Source: Ardenticatenales bacterium
GTDB taxonomy: Bacteria; Chloroflexota; Anaerolineae; Promineifilales; Promineifilaceae
Assembly (NCBI GenBank): GCA_020634575.1
Contig: JACKBM010000008.1
Location: 1 to 64,000, forward strand
Length of the DNA: 64,000 bases
Direction of reading: 5' to 3'
The notes beneath the pieces are model-generated. The model worked only from the letters and a program-made list of their open reading frames with translations. It was not told where the DNA came from and searched no databases. The translations under genes were made by a program, and so were the position numbers. The number at the start of each line of letters is the position of its first letter. Position 1 is the stretch's first letter. Below, piece by piece: positions 45,062 to 52,068 of this stretch.

Positions 45062-46852
45062 ATGATGAATCGCTTGCTGGTAATCGGCGGCGCGTCCTTC
45101 GATGTGCTGCATTTAGAAGATCGCACGGTAGCCGCCGCCGGCGGGGCCGGCATGTATGCGGCCATGGCTGCCCAGCGCTGCGGCGCCCAAACCACCTTGC
45201 TTGGCCCGCATCCCGACCCTTGCCCGGGGCCGTTGCAGCCGGTGGCCGCGCGCCTGGAGGCGTGGCTGGGTCCCATCGTCTCTCCAGAGAAGCTGCCACG
45301 ATTCGAGATTTCCCACAAGCAGGGCAAGACGGAATATCTCAGCGAATTCATTGGCGCTGAGGAAACATTTTCACCCGACGCGCTGCCGGACGACTTGTCA
45401 CTGTACGATCACATCCACATTGCCGCTTTGGGAGACGCCAACAAGCAGCTGGCGTTCATAGAGGCGTGCCGGCAGCGGGGCGCAAAACAGATCTCCGCCG
45501 GCACCGGCATGTCTATCGCGGCCCAACAGCCGCAGGTGGTACGCGCCATCCTGGAACAGACAGAACTCTTCTTCATGAATCTGGGGGAAGCCGAGGCGCT
45601 GTTTGGTTCCCTGGAGAAGGCCAGGACAGAGCCGGGCAAACTGCTCTACGTCACCCTTGGCTCTCAGGGAGCTTGCATCATTCAAGGAGAGTACGCGACG
45701 AAGATCCCGGCCGTTGCCGTGCGTGAACTGGACCCGACCGGCGCCGGCGAGACATTCTGCGGCGCCACGCTGGCCTTCTTGCTGCAGAAGAAACATCCCA
45801 TCATGGCGGCCCGCCAGGCCGTGGCGCTGGCAGCGGAGATGATCACCCAGGTGGGGCCGGCCGCACTCTTGACGGCTGATCCGCCGCCGCCGGCCGCACT
45901 TGAGCCACAAGTACAGCTCAATGAGGGCCGGATCCAAAAGATCGCGGCAAAAATTGCCACGCTCCCAGAGGTGCATCCCTTCGCCTTCGTCAGCCCCGAA
46001 CTGCCAATTGTTGGCGATCCCCGGACAGTCGATTTCTTCTTCGCCGGCACGCTGCAACAGTTTAGCTTTTGGTCGGTACGAGACGATCGCTACCACCTGC
46101 CGTTGATTGACAGCATCGATGGCGTGAAACAGAAAGGCTCTGACTATCTGTGGGGTGCGTTCAAACGGCGCCTGGCCCAGGACCCGGATTTTTGCTCACC
46201 GGCGCGGCAGGCAAATTTGACCCGCGAGGAGATGCTGGCCTTATTTCGCGCCGATGACGGCGGCGATCCGATGCCCGCCCTCGATTTGCACCTGGAAATG
46301 GCCCAGCAGTATGGGCGCGACATGCTGGCCCTGGGGCTGACGCCACAATTGGTGTTGGCGAAGGCATTGGCCTCAGATCAGCCACTGCAAACATTCATCC
46401 TGCTGCTGGACAAGATTGCCGGCTACAAAGAAGATCCCCTGCGCAAGAAAAGCTCCCTGCTGGCGATGATCCTCAACCAGCGCCCCGAACGGTTCCTGCC
46501 GCTGCGGGCGGATGAGGAGGTGGAGCCGGTCATCGACTACCATGCCCAGCGCTTCTGCTTGCGGGTCGGGTTAATTGACGTGCTCGATGAGGCGCTCAAC
46601 AACAGCCTGCTAAACCGGCAGGTCATCTCAGCCGAAGCGGAGTGGGCCGTCCGTTACGCGGCCTACCGCGCGATTGAACAGGTGACGTTGCAATCAGGGC
46701 GGGAGACCGGCGCCGTTGATTGGTATACCTTCAATGCCCGCCGCCGCTGCCCGGAAATGAGCGAGCCTGAATGCCAGCTCTGTCAGGTCGATCCTGTGTG
46801 CGCCCATCGCAAAGGGCTATTTCAGCCCGTCCTGCGGACGAGCTTCTACTAG
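45062..46852 (+). CDS. PfkB-family kinase fused to a Qng1-like (DUF2419, queuosine-salvage) domain (596 aa)
   Basis: Residues 1-285 form a PfkB (ribokinase-like) sugar/nucleoside kinase: GGASFDVLHL near the start, AAGGAGMYAAMAA, and DPTGAGETF (224-232). The usual catalytic Asp of GAGD is Glu here (E230). Residues ~295-596 match the queuosine 5'-monophosphate N-glycosylase family: VDFFFAGTLQQFSFW (323-337), the MPALDLH region (403-410), IDYHAQRF (491-498, D492). Near the end C563, C571, C574 and C580 form Cx7Cx2Cx5C, resembling the iron-sulfur loop of endonuclease III-like glycosylases. Known Qng1 frees queuine from queuosine 5'-monophosphate, so a fused kinase could supply that substrate from the nucleoside; this is inference. 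No fusion to another domain is hidden in the linker. Confidence 0.85.
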   Translation: MMNRLLVIGGASFDVLHLEDRTVAAAGGAGMYAAMAAQRCGAQTTLLGPHPDPCPGPLQPVAARLEAWLGPIVSPEKLPRFEISHKQGKTEYLSEFIGAEETFSPDALPDDLSLYDHIHIAALGDANKQLAFIEACRQRGAKQISAGTGMSIAAQQPQVVRAILEQTELFFMNLGEAEALFGSLEKARTEPGKLLYVTLGSQGACIIQGEYATKIPAVAVRELDPTGAGETFCGATLAFLLQKKHPIMAARQAVALAAEMITQVGPAALLTADPPPPAALEPQVQLNEGRIQKIAAKIATLPEVHPFAFVSPELPIVGDPRTVDFFFAGTLQQFSFWSVRDDRYHLPLIDSIDGVKQKGSDYLWGAFKRRLAQDPDFCSPARQANLTREEMLALFRADDGGDPMPALDLHLEMAQQYGRDMLALGLTPQLVLAKALASDQPLQTFILLLDKIAGYKEDPLRKKSSLLAMILNQRPERFLPLRADEEVEPVIDYHAQRFCLRVGLIDVLDEALNNSLLNRQVISAEAEWAVRYAAYRAIEQVTLQSGRETGAVDWYTFNARRRCPEMSEPECQLCQVDPVCAHRKGLFQPVLRTSFY

Positions 46853-46870
46853 AGTGGCGGACTGCAAACG

Positions 46871-47998
46871 ATGACCCAGATGGAACAACTTCCAGATTCT
46901 GCAGAAACAATCACAGCTGCCTGGCTGACCGACGTGTTGCGTTCAACCGGGACAATTCAATCGGCCACCGTCTCGCAAATACGCCTGGAACCGATCGGTG
47001 ATGTTGCGGGCTTCATGGGGGAGATTACCCGCGTTTTTCTGTACTATGATCTGCCAGAAGAGACGGCTCCCCGAACACTCATTGCCAAATTTCCCACCAC
47101 TGATCGCAGACTACGAGCCGCCTTAGCGGTCAACCGCTTGTACGAAAGAGAAGTCCGTTTCTATCAAGATGTGGCCAGTCAAATCAAGATGCGTATTCCC
47201 CACTGTTATTTCAGCACGATCGATGATTCGGGGCAAAATCCGCTCCTTTTATTAGAGGACTTGGCGCCGGCCCAGGTGGGGGATCAGATTGCTGGCTGCA
47301 CCGCAGCAGAGGCTCAATTAGCAATCGTAGGTGTCGCCAAACTCCATGCCGCATTCTGGAATAGTCCAGACCTAAAGAAGTTCGATTGGGCCCGCGTTAT
47401 ATCAAGTCCCGATCGTATGGACCAGAAAGCCTATCAGCAATACAAGTGGCCCAGATTCTTTGAGAAATTGGGTCCCTATTTATCAGACTTGATTCTCGAT
47501 GTCACGCGAGAATATGGTGAGTTAATGCCCGAAATCGCCCGACGCATGGGGGATCAGCCACAGACAATGATCCACGGTGATTATCGCCTGGACAATCTCT
47601 TCTTTAACCAGTCTGGGGAAGGCGTCCCCTTTGCGGCAATTGATTGGCAAACGATGAAACTGGGGTCAGGCACCTGCGACGTCGCCTACTTCTTGAGTGA
47701 CAATCTCAAGGTAGAACTGAGACGAGCGGAAGAGCTAAATCTACTGCACCAATATCATCGTACCCTACTGGAACAGGGAGTACCAGACTATTCGTTCGCA
47801 CAATGTTTGGCCGATTATCGCCTATCCTTTTTCTTCCGGGTTCATATTCTGGTAGAAGGCGGCTTTCTATTTGATTTTTCCGACAGAAGGCAGGCAGAAT
47901 TGATGGAGGTGCGACTGCGGCGACTATCAGCGATTCTGGAGGATCAGGACATTCTGGGGCTGCTTGCGTCCATCAGGAACAATAGCAGTGCGCTTTGA
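46871..47998 (+). CDS. APH/ecdysteroid-kinase-like phosphotransferase (375 aa)
   Basis: A small-molecule kinase of the aminoglycoside phosphotransferase fold. The Brenner motif is HGDYRLDNLFFN (about 235-246) and the metal-binding Asp is in AIDWQTMKLGSGTCDVAYFL. An N-terminal lobe has LIAKFP with the ATP-binding Lys. The sequence is nearest in feel to the EcKL/DUF1679 group, which phosphorylate hydroxylated small molecules. It starts 18 bp after the kinase-Qng1 gene and is probably co-transcribed. The substrate is unknown. Its base use is slightly more AT-rich than the preceding genes, and it borders the decayed 48-50 kb region. Confidence 0.88.
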   Translation: MTQMEQLPDSAETITAAWLTDVLRSTGTIQSATVSQIRLEPIGDVAGFMGEITRVFLYYDLPEETAPRTLIAKFPTTDRRLRAALAVNRLYEREVRFYQDVASQIKMRIPHCYFSTIDDSGQNPLLLLEDLAPAQVGDQIAGCTAAEAQLAIVGVAKLHAAFWNSPDLKKFDWARVISSPDRMDQKAYQQYKWPRFFEKLGPYLSDLILDVTREYGELMPEIARRMGDQPQTMIHGDYRLDNLFFNQSGEGVPFAAIDWQTMKLGSGTCDVAYFLSDNLKVELRRAEELNLLHQYHRTLLEQGVPDYSFAQCLADYRLSFFFRVHILVEGGFLFDFSDRRQAELMEVRLRRLSAILEDQDILGLLASIRNNSSAL

Positions 47999-48213
47999 GA
48001 CGTCGGGATTAGAAGGGTTCATTTTGCTGGTAAGACAGCCTTTGCCCACAACCGAGGTTTGCCGGTATGATTTGCCATCAAGCTCAACCTGGTCGGCATG
48101 GCAGAAAGGCATGAATGTTATCTGGCGCTGTCACTTGTATTCTTGAGCCGGAAATTTTGTCCTATTTCACCGAAAGGTGCTATCGTACCAGTGCAATACA
48201 ATGTGTCAGATGT

Positions 48214-48681
48214 CTACTTAGCCATCCCATGTTTGCCCCGCACTTCTTCCACCCACGCTTCAAGCCCTTCTTGAGTTCGAACCTGTTGTTGCCATTCCCA
48301 CTTTCCTCTCGTTCTTGCATCTTCCCAAAGCAAGGCCTTGATATCATCATGTTCTTTTTCAAGCCATTGCAACCATTTGGGTTTTGACCATCGGGGTGGC
48401 CAGATCGCCAGCAGTAGCATCACCAATAAAATGGGCGGTATGATGTATAAACCCATATCACCGCGCTTTTCTGGCGGCATAGGGATAGCCATCAACACCC
48501 CTACAACGAGGAACAACAGTGAGCAAGGCAGCATTGCGTACGCCATTCCAACGGGGGCAACTGGTGTTGAATCGTTTAACCACCATACTTTGAATCGGCC
48601 GCTCAAAATGAGTAACCCAAATAATAAGCAGACAAACGAAATGGTGAAAAAGAAGACAAGAAACCAAATGTCTGAAGGCAT
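48214..48681 (-). CDS. small membrane protein of unknown function (155 aa)
   Basis: Three hydrophobic segments (about residues 6-26, 43-63 and 78-93) are followed by a ~60-residue hydrophilic, Trp- and Glu-rich tail (WEDARTRGKWEWQQQ). I do not recognise the family. Codon use looks real (no rare-codon runs, charged tail in a helical pattern). The start ATG lacks a clear ribosome site, and the gene stands alone between noncoding stretches (47999-48213 and 48682-48875, in which I see nothing). It could be part of the acquired segment next to tRNA-Asp. Confidence 0.6.
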   Translation of the reverse strand: MPSDIWFLVFFFTISFVCLLFGLLILSGRFKVWWLNDSTPVAPVGMAYAMLPCSLLFLVVGVLMAIPMPPEKRGDMGLYIIPPILLVMLLLAIWPPRWSKPKWLQWLEKEHDDIKALLWEDARTRGKWEWQQQVRTQEGLEAWVEEVRGKHGMAK

Positions 48682-48875
48682 TGAGAACCCCTTTAGTTTT
48701 GGGACTGTAGGGAGGATAGATTTCTCGTTGGCACAGCTCCAATGTTCTCATAAATCCAAGGGGTTGCCCACCCATCTCGGCGCAGCTTACTCCACAAATA
48801 CAGAACTGGAGGTGAATATTGGGATAGGCTTCGCTCCCGCGATTCGGCCATAGGACTATAGGTGGCAAGCAGGAA

Positions 48876-48948
48876 AACAAAAGACCTCTGATAAGTGAGG
48901 TCTATCTGGCTTGGTTTGAATTGTTATCGGATTGGCGGGAGCGACGGG
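48876..48948 (-). repeat. second copy of the tRNA-Asp 3' end plus terminator (att-like direct repeat)
   Basis: This segment repeats, in the same orientation, the terminator and 3' end of the tRNA-Asp gene at 50321-50395. The hairpin AGACCTC...GAGGTCT (48881-48903), a near-identical ~22-base stretch after it (48905-48926) and an exact 18-base match to the last bases of the tRNA (48931-48948) are all present. Similarity stops inside the T-arm. Such a duplication is what site-specific integration into a tRNA 3' end leaves, or the relic of a second tandem tRNA. Confidence 0.75.
48877..48903 (-). terminator. terminator hairpin of the duplicated tRNA 3' segment
   Basis: AGACCTC (48881-48887) pairs with GAGGTCT (48897-48903). 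On the minus strand it runs into TTTTGTTTTCC. It is an orphan copy of the tRNA-Asp terminator at 50321-50350. Confidence 0.7.
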
Positions 48949-49070
48949 AATACAAAGATCACTTGTACGAAACTACGGATCGCGTTTTGGCCAGAACACA
49001 GTGATTTCGGCTTATACAAGCGCTTAAGAGGAGTCAACCATCAGGTTTGAACAGGCTTGAACAGTATGAG

Positions 49071-49480
49071 TTAACCCTGCTTCAGCAAAGCGAGAAAGGC
49101 AGTCGGTTCGATGACCGGTACGAGCCCATCATGAAAGTCGCGGGTGTTCCGAGTAACCAGGTAGTCGGCGTCAGCTTCCAACGCCGTCGCCATCGGCACG
49201 GCGTCCTCGAAATCTGCCCACCCCCATGATAGGGTCTTGCGAATTACTGCGTCATCAACTGCGACGACGCTGAGCACTGCCAGTAATTCAGTCAAAGTCG
49301 TCACAGCAACTTCACGCGATCGGACGCGATTGACAACATAGAACAGAGTGGTGAGGGAATGCACGGTCAGTAACCCAGACACTCGGGCACGTGCTACCGC
49401 ATCTAGAACACGCGCAGAATCCTCATTATGAGGTTGGCGGCGCTGGGCCATATCCCTGATCACATTCAATTATCCATCCT
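49071..49480 (-). pseudogene. PIN-domain (VapC-like) toxin, 5' frameshift
   Basis: The frame 49469-49071 (TTG start) covers most of a PIN ribonuclease domain: NVIRDMAQRRQ at the start, DFEDAVPMATAL and ADYLVTRNTRDF near the end, holding three of the expected acidic residues. The first catalytic Asp, which should precede NVIRD, is absent because the frame is closed by TAA just upstream. An ATG-GAT (Met-Asp) lies in another frame at about 49477, one base out of register. A single small indel has therefore separated the start codon and first Asp from the domain. No antitoxin gene is visible upstream. Family role: a VapC toxin that cleaves RNA. Inactive if read as is. Confidence 0.7.
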
Positions 49481-49578
49481 CACACTCAAGATCCAAGCAC
49501 TGTGGCCTTATCGGGGTCGGAGGAATGCAAACCATCGAAGGCAACGTTCTGTCCAACGGCCACTGGGTGAAAGGAGCG

Positions 49579-49818
49579 CTACTGCTGCGCCGCCTGTTTG
49601 GCTTCCCAGTCGATGGCAGGCCAGGCGACCTCTGGATACTGTTGTGATTTCATCGGTACGAAGCGGGCTGCCTCGCCTACTATCTCAAGCAAGCGAACGA
49701 GCGCCAGGGCCAACATCTCATCCTCATGCAGGTCATTGTGCGACTTCTGCTGCGAGAATGAAATTACCTTGCCAGCTGCATCCAACATGTCGTGGATACG
49801 GCTATTATCCCTTCTTCA
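49579..49818 (-). pseudogene. HepT-like (DUF86) toxin remnant
   Basis: The translated frame RRDNSRIHDMLDAAGKVI continues into MLALALVRLLEIVGEAA and YPEVAWPAI, the recognisable first ~65 residues of a HepT/DUF86 protein. Two defects are visible. A TGA lies where the initiation codon should be (49816-49818), so only an internal ATG (49788) could start it. The sequence also ends after WPAI with an unrelated tail, so the RNase motif Rx4HxY is missing. HepT normally pairs with an MNT nucleotidyltransferase antitoxin; the decayed MNT gene lies directly upstream. Confidence 0.75.
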
Positions 49819-50117
49819 CAGATGGTGACTACAGCTTCTCGCGCCACGTTGTCGCGGATATGAGAGCCAGAAATCCCCAGGTGTTTAAATCAACCGTGCG
49901 GCAAAAGAGCTGAGACAGCTCGTCCTGCAAATCAAAAGACCAAAACCCGGCATGACCTCTTCAAACTCAACCAGAATGTCCAGGTCACTGTCAGGCCCGT
50001 AATCTTCTCGCACCATGGAGCCAAAGCAGCCAGTCTGATGATATGGTTGCGCTCACAGAAGTCTGGTGCATCTTCGAGATTCGTCAAATGTGGTAATGAT
50101 TGAATGGCAGGCAACAT
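49805..50117 (-). pseudogene. MNT-type nucleotidyltransferase antitoxin remnant with several frameshifts
   Basis: Reading from ATG 50117, one frame gives FCERNHIIRLAA. The next frame gives the nucleotidyltransferase motif GSMVREDYGPDSDLDILVE. A third gives SFDLQDELSQLF and CRTVDLNT, and another gives HIRDNVAREAVVTICEEG. Together they rebuild a complete MNT domain, the usual partner of HepT, so at least three small indels have accumulated. The intact GSx(n)DSDxD pattern shows it was once functional. It is immediately upstream of the HepT remnant, and an extended -10 promoter lies at 50170-50193. Confidence 0.75.
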
Positions 50118-50169
50118 TATTCCGCGTCCTAGCAATCTGTTTCTGAAGTCGGTCTTCTCGACTGATGGC

Positions 50170-50193
50170 ATTATAGCATAGGATACCAGAGGC
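50170..50193 (-). promoter_or_regulatory. extended -10 promoter block shared with 42131-42154
   Basis: On the minus strand a GCCTCTGGTATCCTA stretch is followed by TGCTATAAT. It lies about 55 bp upstream of the MNT start at 50117 and matches 42131-42154 at 23 of 24 positions by eye. Confidence 0.6.
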
Positions 50194-50320
50194 CATCTTC
50201 TACGCGATCGAATTTGGGCGGTGTTCGCACCTGTTACTGCCCGTCTTCGAAGGAAACGCAAGTGCGAGAACGAACTATCGCTCCCCCGATCCGACAATAG
50301 GGTTGCCAGATTCGCCCGGG

Positions 50321-50350
50321 AAAAGAAAAAGACCTCTGGTGAGGAGGTCT
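50321..50350 (-). terminator. tRNA-Asp terminator
   Basis: AGACCTC and GAGGTCT form a 7-bp stem within 50330-50350. On the minus strand it is followed by TTTTTCTTTTC. It lies about 30 bases beyond the tRNA 3' end. It belongs to the AGACCTC/GAGGTCT terminator family and is copied at 48877-48903. Confidence 0.85.
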
Positions 50351-50379
50351 TTCTGGCTTGGTTTGAATTGTTATAGTAT

Positions 50380-50455
50380 TGGCGGGAGCGACGGGGATCG
50401 AACCCGCGATCTCCGGCTTGACAGGCCGGCGTGTTAACCACTACACCACGCCCCC
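50380..50455 (-). tRNA. tRNA-Asp (GTC)
   Basis: On the minus strand the sequence begins GGGGGCG (50455-50449), paired with CGCTCCC near the 3' end. It has an anticodon stem CCGGC/GCCGG around CTGTCAA (anticodon GTC), a T-arm GCGGG-TTCGATC-CCCGT, discriminator G at 50383 and an encoded CCA at 50382-50380. The cloverleaf is complete. Its last ~18 bases and its terminator are duplicated at 48876-48948. Confidence 0.97.
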
Positions 50456-50521
50456 AATGTATGTCTTGCTTTTAAGGCAACGAGGCGGAATTTTAGCAGA
50501 GGGAATAGGCCGTGTCAACAT

Positions 50522-50622
50522 GAATTTACGATTTGGGATTTTTGATTTACGAGCCGAAATTTCCTGTGAGAATCTCGTCTATTGTCCACTCTCGTAAATC
50601 CCAAATTGTCCCTCGTAAATTG
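50522..50622. repeat. heptamer-type inverted repeat (GATTTRS units), copy 1
   Basis: The left arm (50523-50553) reads AATTTACGATTTGGGATTTT and on to TTTACGAG. The right arm (50590-50622) is its imperfect inverse, with CTCGTAAATCCCAAATTG twice. The unit is about seven bases (GATTTAC, GATTTGG). The same words occur at 54535-54684. The spacer lies between tRNA-Asp and the GT9 gene. Confidence 0.7.
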
Positions 50623-50648
50623 CAACCCTGTCCTTCCAAGCGTCACCC

Positions 50649-50672
50649 TGTCATTCCGAGCGAAGCGAGGAA
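50649..50672. repeat. dispersed CATTCCGAGCGAAGCGAGGA-type repeat
   Basis: A short palindromic-core sequence (CCGAGCGAAGCGAGG) of a type I recognise as widely scattered in environmental bacterial genomes. It overlaps and encodes the last residues and stop codon of the GT9 gene. Confidence 0.65.
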
Positions 50673-51814
50673 AGAGAGGAGCGTTGCAGTTCGGCAATAC
50701 TCGTCCGTAAGAGCTGATCAGCCATCACGATCGCATCCTCAGAGTTGAGGTTGGCGGACCAGGAGAAATGATCGTCGTCACCCATGGCCTCGCGCAGGGC
50801 GGGCAGGGCCATGACATGGCCTTGCTTGACAAAGGGGCGGGAGCGGCCCACGGAACTGGGACCGTAGATGACCAGGGTCGGGCAGCCGACCGCTGCAGCG
50901 ATGTGGGTGGGGCCGGTGTCGTTGCCGACGTAGAGGCTGGCCACTTCGCCCAGGGCGCCCAGCTCGTTGAGGCTGAGTTTGCCGGAAAGGTCATGGACCC
51001 GGCCGGACATCAAACCCGCCACCGCCGCTGCCCGCTTCTCTTCCCCGGCCGATCCCAATACCAAAATCGTCGCCTCATACTCCCGCTTCAAATGGTTGCC
51101 CAACAAGGCAAATCGCTCCACCGGCCAGCGGATTTCCGGGTGTTCCTTGTCGGGATTCACCCCGCCGCCTGGATGAAACAGCACCAACGGCACCTCCCCC
51201 TGCCAGCCCCACTCGTCCACCAACCGCTGGGTGATGGTCGTGCGCGCCTGGTCGGAGGGGTAAAACTCCATGCCGCTTTCTTTTTCGATGCCCAGCGCCT
51301 TGGCCAGCAATAGGTAGAGGGTGGTCTCGTGATAGGTGGCGGATCCGGCCGGTGGCTGCACCCGAATCGTGTGGGCAAAACCAGCCCCATCCACATCCAA
51401 CCCGATCCGCTGCGGGATGCCCGCCAGCCAGGCCGCCAACCCCAGCCAGCGCGACCGGTGCGGGATAAAGCAAGTATCGTAATTCTCTTGCTTCAACCGG
51501 GCCGCCACGGCCCGGATCTCCCCCCAACCCGGCCACGCCTGGCCGACCTGGTTGAGTTCGATCAGCCGGTTCAGCCTGGGATTGGTGGCAATCGCCGGCC
51601 GCGCCCACCGGCTAACGGCCCAGTCGAAGCGAGCTTCAGGAAAGGCATCGCTCAGAACCGCCAACAACGGCGTCGTCAGCATCACCTGGCTCAACCAGCC
51701 AGGTTGAAGAATGACCACCCGCTTCGGCGTCTGAAAAGCCGGCGCCCCCTGTAACCGGAACGGCACACTGGCCAATCGGTTTACTGTCTGATACCAGAAT
51801 CCCCGTTCGCTCAT
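50651..51814 (-). CDS. glycosyltransferase family 9 (heptosyltransferase-like) (387 aa)
   Basis: A GT-B protein of the ADP-heptose:LPS heptosyltransferase family. It has VVILQPGWLSQVMLTTPLL near the N-terminus, VLFHPGGGVNPDKEHPEIRW at the start of the donor domain, and VASLYVGNDTGPTHIAAAVG with TLVIYGPSS, the usual nucleotide-sugar motif. It likely adds a sugar to a cell-envelope glycan; Chloroflexota mostly lack LPS, so another acceptor is probable. The C-terminal residues (about RSSLSSLRSE) are encoded by a dispersed repeat that also supplies the stop codon, so the native C-terminus may have been altered. Confidence 0.9.
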   Translation of the reverse strand: MSERGFWYQTVNRLASVPFRLQGAPAFQTPKRVVILQPGWLSQVMLTTPLLAVLSDAFPEARFDWAVSRWARPAIATNPRLNRLIELNQVGQAWPGWGEIRAVAARLKQENYDTCFIPHRSRWLGLAAWLAGIPQRIGLDVDGAGFAHTIRVQPPAGSATYHETTLYLLLAKALGIEKESGMEFYPSDQARTTITQRLVDEWGWQGEVPLVLFHPGGGVNPDKEHPEIRWPVERFALLGNHLKREYEATILVLGSAGEEKRAAAVAGLMSGRVHDLSGKLSLNELGALGEVASLYVGNDTGPTHIAAAVGCPTLVIYGPSSVGRSRPFVKQGHVMALPALREAMGDDDHFSWSANLNSEDAIVMADQLLRTSIAELQRSSLSSLRSE

Positions 51815-51822
51815 GTTTTTTT

Positions 51823-52056
51823 GCCACGGATTATCACAGATTTAGCACGGATTATTTTGTAGGAATAGGTTTGCCTGCCAGGTGAATTGCTACAAGGCTT
51901 CAAAGAAGTTTAGCCGCAGATTGCGCAGATTTTTGGGATAAGAGAAAAAATCTGTGTGAATCTGCGACATCTGCGGCAAAAGAATTCCAAAGGTTCTGGC
52001 GGTCTACTTAAGTCCACAAAAAAAGAATCCGTGCTCAATCCGTGTCAATCCGTGGC
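51823..52056. repeat. nested CACGGATT/GCAGATT inverted-repeat element
   Basis: The outer arms are GCCACGGATT with two more CACGGATT-like units (51823-51860) and their inverse (52020-52056, AATCCGTG three times). Inside, GCCGCAGATTGCGCAGATT (51913-51931) pairs with an inverse ending at 51977. The units repeat about every 10 bases and the whole can fold as nested hairpins. A second outer-type element is at 63532-63646. This fills the 254-bp gap between GT9 and the ComEA-like gene. Confidence 0.75.
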
Positions 52057-52068
52057 TCCTCTTCTCTC

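Noticed and set aside
48458..48880. 140-codon minus-strand frame overlapping the 48214-48681 gene
   Set aside because: Overlaps in another frame and lacks coherent hydrophobic or helical pattern; the membrane-protein frame is better.
49932..50441. 169-codon minus-strand frame starting within tRNA-Asp
   Set aside because: The first part is translated tRNA and terminator; only the end matches the MNT remnant, which is annotated separately.
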